Of a stretch of 64,000 nucleotides of DNA, positions 25,305 to 34,725 are shown one piece after another. A program made the position numbers and the translations under genes. The notes beneath the pieces are model-generated. The model was not told the origin of the DNA and searched no databases. It saw nothing but the letters and a program-made list of their open reading frames with translations. The DNA is taken from the NCBI RefSeq assembly GCF_900114265.1, contig NZ_FPKV01000001.1, positions 124,001 to 188,000 on the forward strand, in the 5' to 3' direction. Numbering within the stretch: position 1 is the stretch's first letter; every line of letters begins with the position of its first letter. This stretch comes from Flaviramulus basaltis. Lineage in GTDB: Bacteria; Bacteroidota; Bacteroidia; Flavobacteriales; Flavobacteriaceae.

Positions 25305-26045
25305 ATGACCTACCTTCATAATATAGGAGCTTATTTTTTAATGATTGCTGAAATGTTTCGCAAACCAACAAAGTGGAGCGTGATGAAGCAACTTATTTTA
25401 AAAGATATTGACGATTTAATAATAGGCTCATTAGGTATTGTAGCTTTTATAGCCTTTTTTGTTGGTGGCGTTGTCACCATTCAAACCGCTTTAAATATTA
25501 GCAATCCTTTGATACCTAAGTATTTAGTTGGTTTCGCAACCAGACAATCCATAGTTTTAGAATTTGCTCCAACGTTTATATCCATTATTATGGCAGGAAA
25601 AGTGGGATCTTTTATTACTTCTAGCATAGGAACCATGCGTGTTACAGAACAAATTGACGCCCTAGAAGTTATGGGAATTAACTCTTTAAATTACTTAGTA
25701 TTCCCCAAGTTTATTGCATTAATGCTTTATCCTTTTGTTATTTCTATTGCTATGTTTTTAGGTATACTTGGTGGTATGGCCGCTTGTGTTTATGGTGGTT
25801 TTAGTTCGCTTGAAGATTATATTACTGGTATTCAAACAGATTTTATTCCATTTCATATAACTTATGCTTTTATTAAAACGTTTGTTTTTGCGATTGCTCT
25901 AGCAACCATCCCGTCTTTTCATGGGTATTATATGAAAGGTGGTGCGTTAGAAGTTGGTAAAGCAAGTACAACATCTTTCGTTTGGACTAGTGTTGTTATT
26001 ATTCTTTTAAACTATTTACTAACTCAAATGCTTTTAAGTCAATGA
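25305..26045 (+). CDS. MlaE-like ABC transporter permease
   Basis: A 246-residue membrane protein of the MlaE/TGD1 family: a conserved block of GGVVTIQTALN, EFAPTFISIIMAGKVGSFITSSIGTMRVTEQIDALEVMGIN and FPKFIALMLYPFVI. Members pair with an MlaF ATPase and an MCE protein to move phospholipids between the membranes. The ATPase gene follows with a four-base ATGA overlap. No MCE-domain gene is found in this window. Confidence 0.92.
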   Translation: MTYLHNIGAYFLMIAEMFRKPTKWSVMKQLILKDIDDLIIGSLGIVAFIAFFVGGVVTIQTALNISNPLIPKYLVGFATRQSIVLEFAPTFISIIMAGKVGSFITSSIGTMRVTEQIDALEVMGINSLNYLVFPKFIALMLYPFVISIAMFLGILGGMAACVYGGFSSLEDYITGIQTDFIPFHITYAFIKTFVFAIALATIPSFHGYYMKGGALEVGKASTTSFVWTSVVIILLNYLLTQMLLSQ

Positions 26046-26809
26046 TTGAAGTTAAAGATTTACATAAGTCATTTGGAGAAGCCCATATTTTAAAAGGCAT
26101 TACAACATCTTTTGATAAAGGAAAAACCAATCTTATTATTGGGCAAAGTGGTTCTGGTAAAACCGTTTTTTTGAAATGCTTATTGGGTTTATTTGATTAT
26201 GAAGAAGGTACAATAGCTTATGATGGAAAAGTATTTTCTCAATTATCTGAAGATGAAAAAAGAAATATGCGTGCTAAAATAGGCATGGTATTTCAAGGCA
26301 GTGCCTTGTTTGATTCTATGACGATTGCTGAAAATGTTATGTTTCCGCTAAAAATGTTTACAAAACAAAGTAAAAGTGAAATGCAAGACCGTGTGGATTT
26401 TGTTTTAAAGCGTGTAAACCTTGAAGATGCTCATAAAAAAATGCCAAGTGAAGCTTCTGGTGGTATGCAAAAGCGTGTTGCCATTGCACGTGCTATTGTT
26501 AACAATCCTAAATATTTATTTTGTGATGAACCTAACTCAGGATTAGATCCAAAAACTTCAATAGTTATTGATAATTTAATTCAAGAAATCACAGACGAAT
26601 ACCAAATAACAACCGTTATTAACTCACACGACATGAATTCGGTAATGGAAATTGGCGAAAAAATTGTGTTCCTAAAAAATGGTTTAAAAGAATGGGAAGG
26701 TTCTAAAGACACTATTTTTAAAACCGATAATGAGTCTGTAACAGATTTTGTTTATTCATCAAACTTGTTTAAAAAAGTACGTAAAATGTACTTGGAAGAA
26801 AATGAGTAA
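26042..26809 (+). CDS. MlaF-like ABC transporter ATP-binding protein
   Basis: A 255-residue ABC ATPase with Walker A GQSGSGKT (34-41), signature ASGGMQKR, Walker B YLFCDEP and the H-loop NSHDMNSV. The partner permease gene overlaps by four bases. The pattern fits the ATPase of an Mla-type lipid transporter. An inverted repeat lies downstream. Confidence 0.93.
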   Translation: MIEVKDLHKSFGEAHILKGITTSFDKGKTNLIIGQSGSGKTVFLKCLLGLFDYEEGTIAYDGKVFSQLSEDEKRNMRAKIGMVFQGSALFDSMTIAENVMFPLKMFTKQSKSEMQDRVDFVLKRVNLEDAHKKMPSEASGGMQKRVAIARAIVNNPKYLFCDEPNSGLDPKTSIVIDNLIQEITDEYQITTVINSHDMNSVMEIGEKIVFLKNGLKEWEGSKDTIFKTDNESVTDFVYSSNLFKKVRKMYLEENE

Positions 26810-26843
26810 TTGAACTAATTTTTAAAACCTATATTATATATAT

Positions 26844-26884
26844 ATGGTTTGATATGATTTTTTCAAATGTCCATATCAAACCAT
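26844..26884. terminator. Putative bidirectional terminator between convergent operons
   Basis: Perfect 13-bp inverted repeat ATGGTTTGATATG / CATATCAAACCAT around a 15-base loop. It lacks a strong T run on either side, so its role as a terminator is inferred from its place between convergent genes. Confidence 0.55.
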
Positions 26885-26899
26885 TATACAAATTGAAAT

Positions 26900-28366
26900 T
26901 TAATTGATTCTCTTAACTACTAAAGTATCTAGGTTAAGTTTTAATTTTAACCACTTTTCAAGTTTAGCTTTATCCTTAACTCTAACATTTTCCTTAGCTA
27001 ATGAATCCACCCATTTTACTGAGAAAATCGCTAGTGTATCCATTTTAGTAAAGTTCGTATTAATTACATTAGCATAAGAAAAGTCCTCGATGGTTTCGTA
27101 ATTAATTTTAACCTCCTTACTTAACTCTTCAAAAGGGATATAGTTTTTCTCAAGCTTTGAAAGCTGTCTCACTTTATTTTCTAAAAAGGAAATTTTTTCG
27201 GTTTGTGATAATAAATCTAAAGAGTCTCTAGTTCTTAACTCCTCCATGTAATCTAAATTATTAATAGTTCTATTCTTAACTTGATTAACATATAACTTTG
27301 TTGTTCCTAAAGCATTGTAATTTAAAAAACGTTGTTGCAATAAATCTTTTGTGCTCTGTGGAACCTCATCTGTACCAAACGGAATTAATTCAATTATAGA
27401 TTCGCCTTCAGGATTATAAGAATATGTCGCATATTTTTTAATATAATTAGCATTAGGCAATGTTTCTAATTCTGTATTTATAAATTGTTTTGCATCAATT
27501 TCAAACTTACTTTGTTTTAACACGCTTAAGAACGTCCAAATAGCAGGAATCATAACTATTACGGCTAATAAAGATGCAAATCTTGCTACACGCTTTCTTT
27601 TAGCAGAATTAGCGTATTTAAGCATAGGAAAACGTAATACCTTAAGTACAACAAAAGTTGCTAATGCTATAAAAATAGTATTAATTGTAAATAAATACAT
27701 CGCACCTAAAAAATAATCCCACTTCCCTTTTGCTAAGCCATAACCAGCCGTACATAATGGCGGCATTAAAGCTGTAGCGATAGCTACACCAAAAATTACT
27801 GAGGCAATTGTTCCTCGTTTAGTTCTAGCTATAATAAGTGCTAATCCACCAAAAAAGGCAATTAAAACATCTCGAATATCGGGTTGTACTCTACCTAAAA
27901 GTTCTGAGGTATCTTCACTTAACGGAAATAACCAAAAGAATAAAAAAGCAGTTAATAAACTCAAAACAATCATAATTGCTAAGTTTATTAATGAGCGTTT
28001 TAATGTATCAATATCGTTAATTGCAATAGACAATCCTACACCTAAAATTGGCCCCATTAATGGAGAAATTAACATAGCTCCAATTACTACCGCTGTTGAG
28101 TTTGCATTTAACCCAATAGATGCTACAAAAATAGAACAGACTAAAATCCAAGCTGTGGCTCCTTTAAAAGGAATGTCCCCTTTTATGGCCTGTATTGTAG
28201 CGTCTCTATCTGTATCTTCTCGAAAATCTAATAACTCACTAAAAAAAACTTTTATACTTTTAAACAATCCTTGAGCATCTTTTTTGACAGCTTCCTTAGA
28301 CTGTTCTACAGCTTGCTCACTCTTTATTTCCTCTTCAGAGAAATTGAATTTACTTTCTTCGCTCAT
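26900..28366 (-). CDS. DUF389 family membrane protein
   Basis: A 488-residue protein with a charged N-terminus, a five- or six-helix membrane core containing the DUF389 blocks (SIFVASIGLNANSTAVVIGAMLISPLMGPILGVG and ATALMPPLCTAGYGLAKGKW), and a long soluble C-terminal part. The family (TIGR00341 type) has no firmly known function. It is the last gene of a five-gene minus-strand operon, five bases after the guanylyltransferase gene. Confidence 0.88.
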   Translation of the reverse strand: MSEESKFNFSEEEIKSEQAVEQSKEAVKKDAQGLFKSIKVFFSELLDFREDTDRDATIQAIKGDIPFKGATAWILVCSIFVASIGLNANSTAVVIGAMLISPLMGPILGVGLSIAINDIDTLKRSLINLAIMIVLSLLTAFLFFWLFPLSEDTSELLGRVQPDIRDVLIAFFGGLALIIARTKRGTIASVIFGVAIATALMPPLCTAGYGLAKGKWDYFLGAMYLFTINTIFIALATFVVLKVLRFPMLKYANSAKRKRVARFASLLAVIVMIPAIWTFLSVLKQSKFEIDAKQFINTELETLPNANYIKKYATYSYNPEGESIIELIPFGTDEVPQSTKDLLQQRFLNYNALGTTKLYVNQVKNRTINNLDYMEELRTRDSLDLLSQTEKISFLENKVRQLSKLEKNYIPFEELSKEVKINYETIEDFSYANVINTNFTKMDTLAIFSVKWVDSLAKENVRVKDKAKLEKWLKLKLNLDTLVVKRIN

Positions 28367-28371
28367 ATTAA

Positions 28372-29451
28372 TTAACCGTATTGCTCTCCAAATTTATCTT
28401 TTACTTGTTGAAGTGTTTTCTTTATATCTTGTTCTTTTGTTTTAGGAAAGATAAGCAAAACATCGTCTTTATCAACAATAATATAATCTTGTAAACCATC
28501 AACAACAACTATTTTATTGCCTTTGGTACGTATCATATTACCAGATGCATCTTCGGTTAATGTTCTTGCATTTACAACAGCATTCCCGTTTTTATTCTTA
28601 TCTAACTTGTCATATAAACTTCCCCAAGTTCCTAAATCGTTCCAATCAAATTCAGCAGCAATCACATACACGTTTTTTGATTTTTCCATAATGGCATAAT
28701 CAACCGAAATATTTTCTGCACTAGGATAATTTTCTTTAATAAAATCGTCTTCAAATTCGGTATTATAAACAGAAATCCCAGCTTCAAAATGTTTATATAA
28801 ATCGGGTTGGTTATTTTGAAAAGCTTCTACAACACTTTTTACACTCCACATAAAAATACCTGCATTCCATAAAAAATTACCTTGATCAATAAATTGCTTT
28901 GCAGTTTCGTAATCTGGTTTTTCTCTAAATTGATTTACAGATTTAATATCTTCCGTAGAAGTTTTATCAAACTCAATATAACCAAACCCTGTATTTGGGA
29001 ATGTTGGTTGGATACCTAGCGTCATTAATGCATCATTTTTTGAACAAAAATTAAATGCTTGTTCAACATTTTTTGAAAATGTCTCTTCATCTTCAATCCA
29101 ATGATCACTTGGTGCTACAATCATTAATGCATCAGGATTTTCCTTTTGTATTTTTAATGAAGCATATAAGATACAAGGTGCTGTATTTCGCATTGCAGGC
29201 TCTAAAACCACCTGTCTTTGTTTTACTTCTGGCAATTGTTCTAAAACCAAATCGTTATAACGCTCATTGGTTAAAATAAAAATATTTTCTTTTGGAATTA
29301 ATTTTGCTAGCCGATGAAAGGTTTTTTGAATCAAAGTATCGCCAGTTCCTAACATATCGTGAAATTGTTTTGGAAAATCTTGTGTGCTTACTGGCCAAAA
29401 TCTTGAACCTACTCCTCCTGCCATTAATATGGCATAATAGTTTTTATTCAT
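28372..29451 (-). CDS. Mannose-1-phosphate guanylyltransferase
   Basis: A 359-residue nucleotidyltransferase that makes GDP-mannose for glycans. Motifs: MAGGVGSRFWPVS at the N-terminus, FPKQFHDMLGTGDTLIQ, VAPSDHWI, GFGYIEF, FREKPDYETA and WNAGIFMW. The C-terminal phosphomannose isomerase domain of bifunctional ManC is absent. Gaps to the neighbours are four to five bases, so it shares an operon with a SprT-like gene and the DUF389 gene. Confidence 0.93.
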   Translation of the reverse strand: MNKNYYAILMAGGVGSRFWPVSTQDFPKQFHDMLGTGDTLIQKTFHRLAKLIPKENIFILTNERYNDLVLEQLPEVKQRQVVLEPAMRNTAPCILYASLKIQKENPDALMIVAPSDHWIEDEETFSKNVEQAFNFCSKNDALMTLGIQPTFPNTGFGYIEFDKTSTEDIKSVNQFREKPDYETAKQFIDQGNFLWNAGIFMWSVKSVVEAFQNNQPDLYKHFEAGISVYNTEFEDDFIKENYPSAENISVDYAIMEKSKNVYVIAAEFDWNDLGTWGSLYDKLDKNKNGNAVVNARTLTEDASGNMIRTKGNKIVVVDGLQDYIIVDKDDVLLIFPKTKEQDIKKTLQQVKDKFGEQYG

Positions 29452-29455
29452 AGTT

Positions 29456-30052
29456 TTAATTTAACAATTCTACTTCTGCATTTGGATTGAAAAGATACAA
29501 CTTTCCTGATTTAATCTCAATGCACTCATAACGTTTAACACGTTTTTTACCCATTTGAAAAATTTTTCCATTATACAGTTTAAAATTACTCCCCATAGGT
29601 ACTTCAAAAATATAAGTTTTATCGTTAGGTTCATCAAATTGTTTTAAAGCTAACGCTAACTTAACATCAGTGTCACTAGATGCTTTGGGGTTTTTAAAAT
29701 GTTTTGCTAATAAGGGTAATAAATTATTAGGAAAATTTTCAGGGTTTAAAAACGGTAACATTAAATGCTGAAAAGTACGTTTCCACTCTATTCCATGAGG
29801 TTTTATAAAACGTCCGTAACCTTTATATGCTTCAAAATGGGCAATTTCATGTATTAATGTTATTAAAAACCGATACTTATTTAAATTGGAATTTATGGTT
29901 ATTTGATGTTTACCATTTGGCAAGCGCATATAATCTCCATGTCGAGTTTTTCGCTCATTTTTAACTTTAACTAATAAATTATCATGCTCTAGCAATTTTA
30001 GAACTTGAGGTAAGGCACTGTTTGAAATATAGTTTTGAAGTTTACTTTGCAT
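29456..30052 (-). CDS. SprT-like domain metalloprotein
   Basis: A 198-residue protein with a zinc motif HEIAH at 68-72 (LITLIHEIAHFEAYKGYGR) and HGIEWKRTFQHLM, the third-ligand segment of SprT-like domains. The C-terminal half has a short beta-rich region but no clear zinc ribbon cysteines (only one Cys, in YECIEI). SprT-like proteins are putative metallopeptidases, and the best-studied relatives act in DNA-protein crosslink repair; the bacterial role is unclear. Confidence 0.85.
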   Translation of the reverse strand: MQSKLQNYISNSALPQVLKLLEHDNLLVKVKNERKTRHGDYMRLPNGKHQITINSNLNKYRFLITLIHEIAHFEAYKGYGRFIKPHGIEWKRTFQHLMLPFLNPENFPNNLLPLLAKHFKNPKASSDTDVKLALALKQFDEPNDKTYIFEVPMGSNFKLYNGKIFQMGKKRVKRYECIEIKSGKLYLFNPNAEVELLN

Positions 30053-30061
30053 GAAATAAAA

Positions 30062-30697
30062 TTATATCATATCTAAAAGTTGAGGCATACTTTTAAATGT
30101 TTTTGTGGCTTCACTTTTTAGCTCATTATTATAATCGTGTGCTGTAAAACCAAAAACATCAAAACCGCCATTTTTTGCTGCACTAACTCCAGATAAGCTA
30201 TCTTCTATAACTAAGCATTCATGAGGTTTAAACCCCATAGTTTCTGCTGCCCATAAAAATACTGCTGGATCTGGTTTCCATTTTTTAATTGCATAGCAAC
30301 TAAAAATATTGTTTTCAAAATAGGATATTAAACCACTGAGACCTAAATTAAGTCTTATTTTATCTTCGGGTCCGCTTGAAGCTACACAAAAAGGAATTGA
30401 CAAATTTTTTATCAAGTCTTCTACACCTTCAACTGCTTTCATATTTGCTTTGAAAGCTTCAAAACTTTTTCGGCGATATTCTTCTTCAATAGTATCTGGT
30501 ATTTCAGTTTCTGTTAATTCTGAAATTTTCTTCTTACAAGATTCAAAAAAACTCCCCTTAAAATGTTTCATGCCGTAAGCCAAATCTATATTAGTCCCAT
30601 AGCTATTTGCTATATCTACCAATACTTGAATACTTATGGGTTCACTATCTACCAAAACACCATCACAATCAAAAATAATACATTTGTATTTGCTCAT
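30062..30697 (-). CDS. HAD superfamily hydrolase (beta-phosphoglucomutase-like)
   Basis: A 211-residue HAD phosphatase with motif I FDCDGVLVDSEP at residues 9-20, motif II VASSGP, and motif III/IV KPDPAVFLWAAETMG and LVIEDSLSGVSAAKNGG. It belongs to the subfamily of sugar-phosphate phosphatases and mutases; the presence of a guanylyltransferase in the operon suggests a sugar phosphate substrate, but this is inference. Confidence 0.88.
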   Translation of the reverse strand: MSKYKCIIFDCDGVLVDSEPISIQVLVDIANSYGTNIDLAYGMKHFKGSFFESCKKKISELTETEIPDTIEEEYRRKSFEAFKANMKAVEGVEDLIKNLSIPFCVASSGPEDKIRLNLGLSGLISYFENNIFSCYAIKKWKPDPAVFLWAAETMGFKPHECLVIEDSLSGVSAAKNGGFDVFGFTAHDYNNELKSEATKTFKSMPQLLDMI

Positions 30698-30700
30698 TAA

Positions 30701-33700
30701 CTATAATTTTAGTGAAAAATGACCAGTAAATTCAATGTCAATATCTAATTTCACAGTAAACCAATAATCAGATGATGTCATATTTTCTCCACGAAAAGTT
30801 CCATCCCAGCCATTACTATTTGAGTTAATTTGTTTTAAAAGCTTGCCATATCTATTATAGATAAAAACAACTGCATTAGGATAATTTGCAATACCTTTAA
30901 TCTTCCAAAAATCATTTATTCCATCTCCATTAGGTGTGAAATACTTGGGATAATCTATGATTGCTACATTTCTAGAATCTTCTCCACATCCAAACCTATC
31001 CTTTACAGAAACTGTATAAACGCCTCCTAAAACATCACTAAAAAAATTGCTATTTTGATAATTTATACCATCTATTGAATATTCAAAATCACCATCACCC
31101 GAAGCTATTATTTCAATAAAATTATTATCAGATAACTCATTGTATTCTACATTTGTAATCGAAGGCAATACTGAGCGTATTAGCTCAAAATCAAAATAAT
31201 TTTCACAATAAATTCCATTTTTATTTTCACCAATAGTAAGCGTATAATTCCCCGCGTTAATTAAGTTAGCTTCAAAAGTATTTGAAATATTAGTTCCATC
31301 TTGATACTCCCAATTATAAGTATCTAAATTGTTATCAACACTTATACTTAATGAAGGTTCTAGATTACAAATAAAATAAGTTTCTACTATGTTTACGGTT
31401 GGTAATTCATTCACTATTAAATCAAAACTTGTTTCGGAATAGCACAAACTATTTAGCTCATTCTCCACCCTAACTTTAATATTTTGTAACCAAGGTTCTG
31501 TATTTTGAAAAAAAACTGGCAGAGGACTTGATAATTGGTTTCCGTTAGCATCAAAATAAATTATTCTTAAACCATTTTGATTACCAATAAGGTCTGCTTC
31601 AATATTGGATGTATCAAAATCAGCAAAGCCATTTCCTAAATCACAACCATAAAGTACTTGTGGCTTATTAACTTGTGGTTGTGAATTTGTATTTAATACT
31701 AAAGATGTTTCTTCATAACAACTTGTTTGTGGGTTTATAACTCTTACCGTAATTGTTTCTATGTTTATAATTGAGTTTGTATACGGGTTTGGTAAGGAAC
31801 TTGGTAATTCGTTTCCATTAGCATCAAAATAAGAAACTTCCATACCTGTTTGGTTGCCTAAAACTTCTGTTTCAACATTTGAAGTATCAAAATACTCTGA
31901 AATACCATCATTATTATCATCACAACCTACTAATTCGGTTAAAATATTTGCTGTTGGCAATGGGTTTACCATTAATTTAAACGTAGTTTCGTTATAACAA
32001 TTTGTATCAGTATTAATTGCACGAACAGTAATTTCCTCTTCGTTTATAACCAAATTTTCAACAGCATTTAGTGGCGATTGTATTTGCTGGTTATTTTGGT
32101 GATAAAATTCAATATCTATATTACTACTATTGTCTATTATGTTTGATTTAACTTTTTCTAAATCAAAAACGGAAAAACCATCTGTATCATTATTACAAAC
32201 ATATAAGTCTGAAGCAGATGTTAAATCCGGTATAGGATTTACAATTAAATCGAAGGTTGTTTCTGAAGAACAACAAGGATTATCTTTATGTGCAACCCTT
32301 ACGATTATAGTTTCTATATCTTTAATGGTATTTGCAAATAAATTTGGTAATACATCATAATTATTCCCAGAACCGTCAATATAAGTTACAACCTTATTTA
32401 CCTGACCTCCCAAGACCTGTTGCTCAACTGAGGATAAATTAAATGAGGATGAAAAACCTGTATTAGAATTATCCTCACAAGCATAAACATTATTAATTCC
32501 ATATGCATTTGGAGGCTCTTTAACATCTATTGTTTCTGTTAAAACCTCAACACTACCATCTTTACCAGTAACTGTAGCGTTAATGGTGTATGTTCCATCT
32601 ACAGAAAAGTCGTGAAAAGGTGATAAATCTGTGGAGGTATTATTTAATCCTGAAGTTGGGTCATCAAAATCCCATATTACTGAAGCTATGTTTGCTTTAT
32701 TCTCTACACTAAACTCTTTTAAAAACTCCGAACAAATATTTGAAATATTCATTTCGAAATTGTTTGTAATGTGGTTTACGTTTCCTGTTACGTTTATATA
32801 AAAATTAGCTTCTGGTCTTCCAAAATCAGCAGTTGAAACATACTCATTATAATCAAAATTAGTTCCTCCTGCTACATTAGTACATCCTCTTTGCCATGAA
32901 ACATCATTGTCTTGGGTTGATCCTGCTATAAAAGCTACCCCATCTCCATAAACAATTCCTTTATGCACTTCTACTAAAATTCTTTCAACATTTGCTGGAA
33001 TTACTATTGGTGTATCAAAATCAACTTCAATAATCTGAGAAGTGCGATCTATGTTAGGTGAAAGTTGCTGATATTGACTACTTCCTATTAAATCTGTTTC
33101 AGAAAATGAAGCAGGAAAATTATCGTCTATTTTATAAATATTAAAACTAATTTCTGGCAACCAACCCGTTTTATTAATACCAACTTGTCCAGAATTAATC
33201 ACAAATTCTTCATTTTTTGATATACCAAATTCTTCTAAGCTAAATGATCTCGCCCAATATATATATGATGATGTACATGAGTGTATACCTGTTTCAATTA
33301 TATCATCACACAAATTATGAGACAGCCTTGTTGTTGAACCAAAACTTTGTATATCATATACTTCCCCAGTTACATTAATAAAAAAATTTGCATTTGGAAC
33401 AGGTGTGGTTAAATCAGTAGTTGAAGTTAAACTATAGTTCTCTTGACAACCTTCATACCAAGATACTCCTGGATCATTAGCAGTACCAGCTATAAAAACT
33501 TCTGCTGATTCTGGATTGTAGAAGTCTTCATATTTTTTTACAGTAACTAAAATTCTATCAATACCAGCTGGAACGATTATTGGTTCTTCAAAGTCTACTT
33601 GGATAATTTCTGGATCACCGTTAATAATTGGTGCTTGACCAATTCCTCTTGCTCCTAGTAAAGTCCTTGGGTATAATGAATAAAAAAAATCTGGGAAATT

Positions 33701-33964
33701 TTCATCAATACTGTAAACATAAAATTGCAATGATGCTCCACTACTAGATTTGCTAAGCGCTACTTGTCCTGATTTAATTATAAATTGTTCATTTGCTGAA
33801 ATACCAAATTCCGATAGCTTGAATACCCTAGACCACCCTTCATCTCTTTCGCAAGAAAACATATTTGTCTCAATAGGTACTGCTCCAACATTATGAGTTA
33901 ATGTAATTTGAGCCGACAAGCAAAAGCTTAACAAAACAAATAAAACCGAAAGAATATTCCTCAT
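30701..33964 (-). CDS. Large secreted repeat protein with T9SS type B (gliding-associated) C-terminal domain
   Basis: A 1087-residue extracellular protein: signal peptide ending LSAQ, two related N-terminal modules of about 190 residues (FKLSEFGISANEQFIIKSGQ and FSLEEFGISKNEEFVINSGQ; each ending FFINVTGEV or FYINVTGNV), a PKD-type domain (VIWDFDDPTSG ... GTYTINATVTG), about four tandem repeats of about 85 residues with a conserved Cys pair and a TTFxLxVNPxP end, and the type B domain (PKYFTPNGDGINDFWKIKG ... GWDGTFRGENM). It is exported by the T9SS and likely surface-bound or an adhesin. It heads the five-gene operon. Confidence 0.88.
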   Translation of the reverse strand: MRNILSVLFVLLSFCLSAQITLTHNVGAVPIETNMFSCERDEGWSRVFKLSEFGISANEQFIIKSGQVALSKSSSGASLQFYVYSIDENFPDFFYSLYPRTLLGARGIGQAPIINGDPEIIQVDFEEPIIVPAGIDRILVTVKKYEDFYNPESAEVFIAGTANDPGVSWYEGCQENYSLTSTTDLTTPVPNANFFINVTGEVYDIQSFGSTTRLSHNLCDDIIETGIHSCTSSYIYWARSFSLEEFGISKNEEFVINSGQVGINKTGWLPEISFNIYKIDDNFPASFSETDLIGSSQYQQLSPNIDRTSQIIEVDFDTPIVIPANVERILVEVHKGIVYGDGVAFIAGSTQDNDVSWQRGCTNVAGGTNFDYNEYVSTADFGRPEANFYINVTGNVNHITNNFEMNISNICSEFLKEFSVENKANIASVIWDFDDPTSGLNNTSTDLSPFHDFSVDGTYTINATVTGKDGSVEVLTETIDVKEPPNAYGINNVYACEDNSNTGFSSSFNLSSVEQQVLGGQVNKVVTYIDGSGNNYDVLPNLFANTIKDIETIIVRVAHKDNPCCSSETTFDLIVNPIPDLTSASDLYVCNNDTDGFSVFDLEKVKSNIIDNSSNIDIEFYHQNNQQIQSPLNAVENLVINEEEITVRAINTDTNCYNETTFKLMVNPLPTANILTELVGCDDNNDGISEYFDTSNVETEVLGNQTGMEVSYFDANGNELPSSLPNPYTNSIINIETITVRVINPQTSCYEETSLVLNTNSQPQVNKPQVLYGCDLGNGFADFDTSNIEADLIGNQNGLRIIYFDANGNQLSSPLPVFFQNTEPWLQNIKVRVENELNSLCYSETSFDLIVNELPTVNIVETYFICNLEPSLSISVDNNLDTYNWEYQDGTNISNTFEANLINAGNYTLTIGENKNGIYCENYFDFELIRSVLPSITNVEYNELSDNNFIEIIASGDGDFEYSIDGINYQNSNFFSDVLGGVYTVSVKDRFGCGEDSRNVAIIDYPKYFTPNGDGINDFWKIKGIANYPNAVVFIYNRYGKLLKQINSNSNGWDGTFRGENMTSSDYWFTVKLDIDIEFTGHFSLKL

Positions 33965-34041
33965 ATAAGCTAAAATAGAAAAAGGATTTAAATTATTTAA
34001 TGTTTTCTGTTTTAATGCTTAAAATAACGTTTAATAAATTT

Positions 34042-34725
34042 TCAAGGCGTAGAATTAGAAACCTGCAATAATTTTCCGTTATAATATTTATTTCCGTTAA
34101 GGGAAAAATCAAAAATATATTCTGCCATTTCTAAAGCTGTTGTTGGTGCTTGATAGCCTGGAAAAGCTTCTTCTAACATTTCGGTTTGTACCGCTCCTAA
34201 TGCTAATACATTAAAAGATGTCCCTGATTCCTTATACTCTTCGGCTAGAAGCTCTGTTAATGTTATAACAGCTGCTTTACTAGAGCTGTATGCTGCTAAT
34301 CCTGGAAACTTCATGCTGCCTTGTACACCACCCATAGAACTAATAGTTACTACATGACTATTACTTTTCATAAAAGGTAAAACTACTCGCGTTAATTCTG
34401 CAACTCCAAACACGTTAGTTTTGTAAACAGCTTCAAAATCATTCATAGTAATTTCTGCAAATGGCTTGTTAAGTAAAGCACCTGCATTATTAATTAGAAC
34501 ATCAACTTGTTGCCAATTTGTTTTTATAAAATCTTCAACTTTTTTATAAGCTTTACCATCTCCTAAATCAAACGAAAATGTGGTAACATTATCTAATTTT
34601 AAACTTTGAATTGGATTTTCATTCCGCGAAAGCGCTAAAACGTTATATCCTGCTTTTGCAAATAATTGCACCAACTCAAAACCAATACCTCTACTTGTCC
34701 CTGTTATAATTATGTTTTTACTCAT
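34042..34725 (-). CDS. SDR family oxidoreductase
   Basis: A 227-residue short-chain dehydrogenase with the nucleotide motif GTSRGIGFEL, NNAG (LINNAGALL), the catalytic Ser in ISSMGG and YSSSK (YxxxK). It is of the short 'C-factor-like' size. The substrate is unknown. Its start overlaps the end of the upstream M28 peptidase gene by eight bases, so the two genes form one transcript. Confidence 0.87.
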   Translation of the reverse strand: MSKNIIITGTSRGIGFELVQLFAKAGYNVLALSRNENPIQSLKLDNVTTFSFDLGDGKAYKKVEDFIKTNWQQVDVLINNAGALLNKPFAEITMNDFEAVYKTNVFGVAELTRVVLPFMKSNSHVVTISSMGGVQGSMKFPGLAAYSSSKAAVITLTELLAEEYKESGTSFNVLALGAVQTEMLEEAFPGYQAPTTALEMAEYIFDFSLNGNKYYNGKLLQVSNSTP

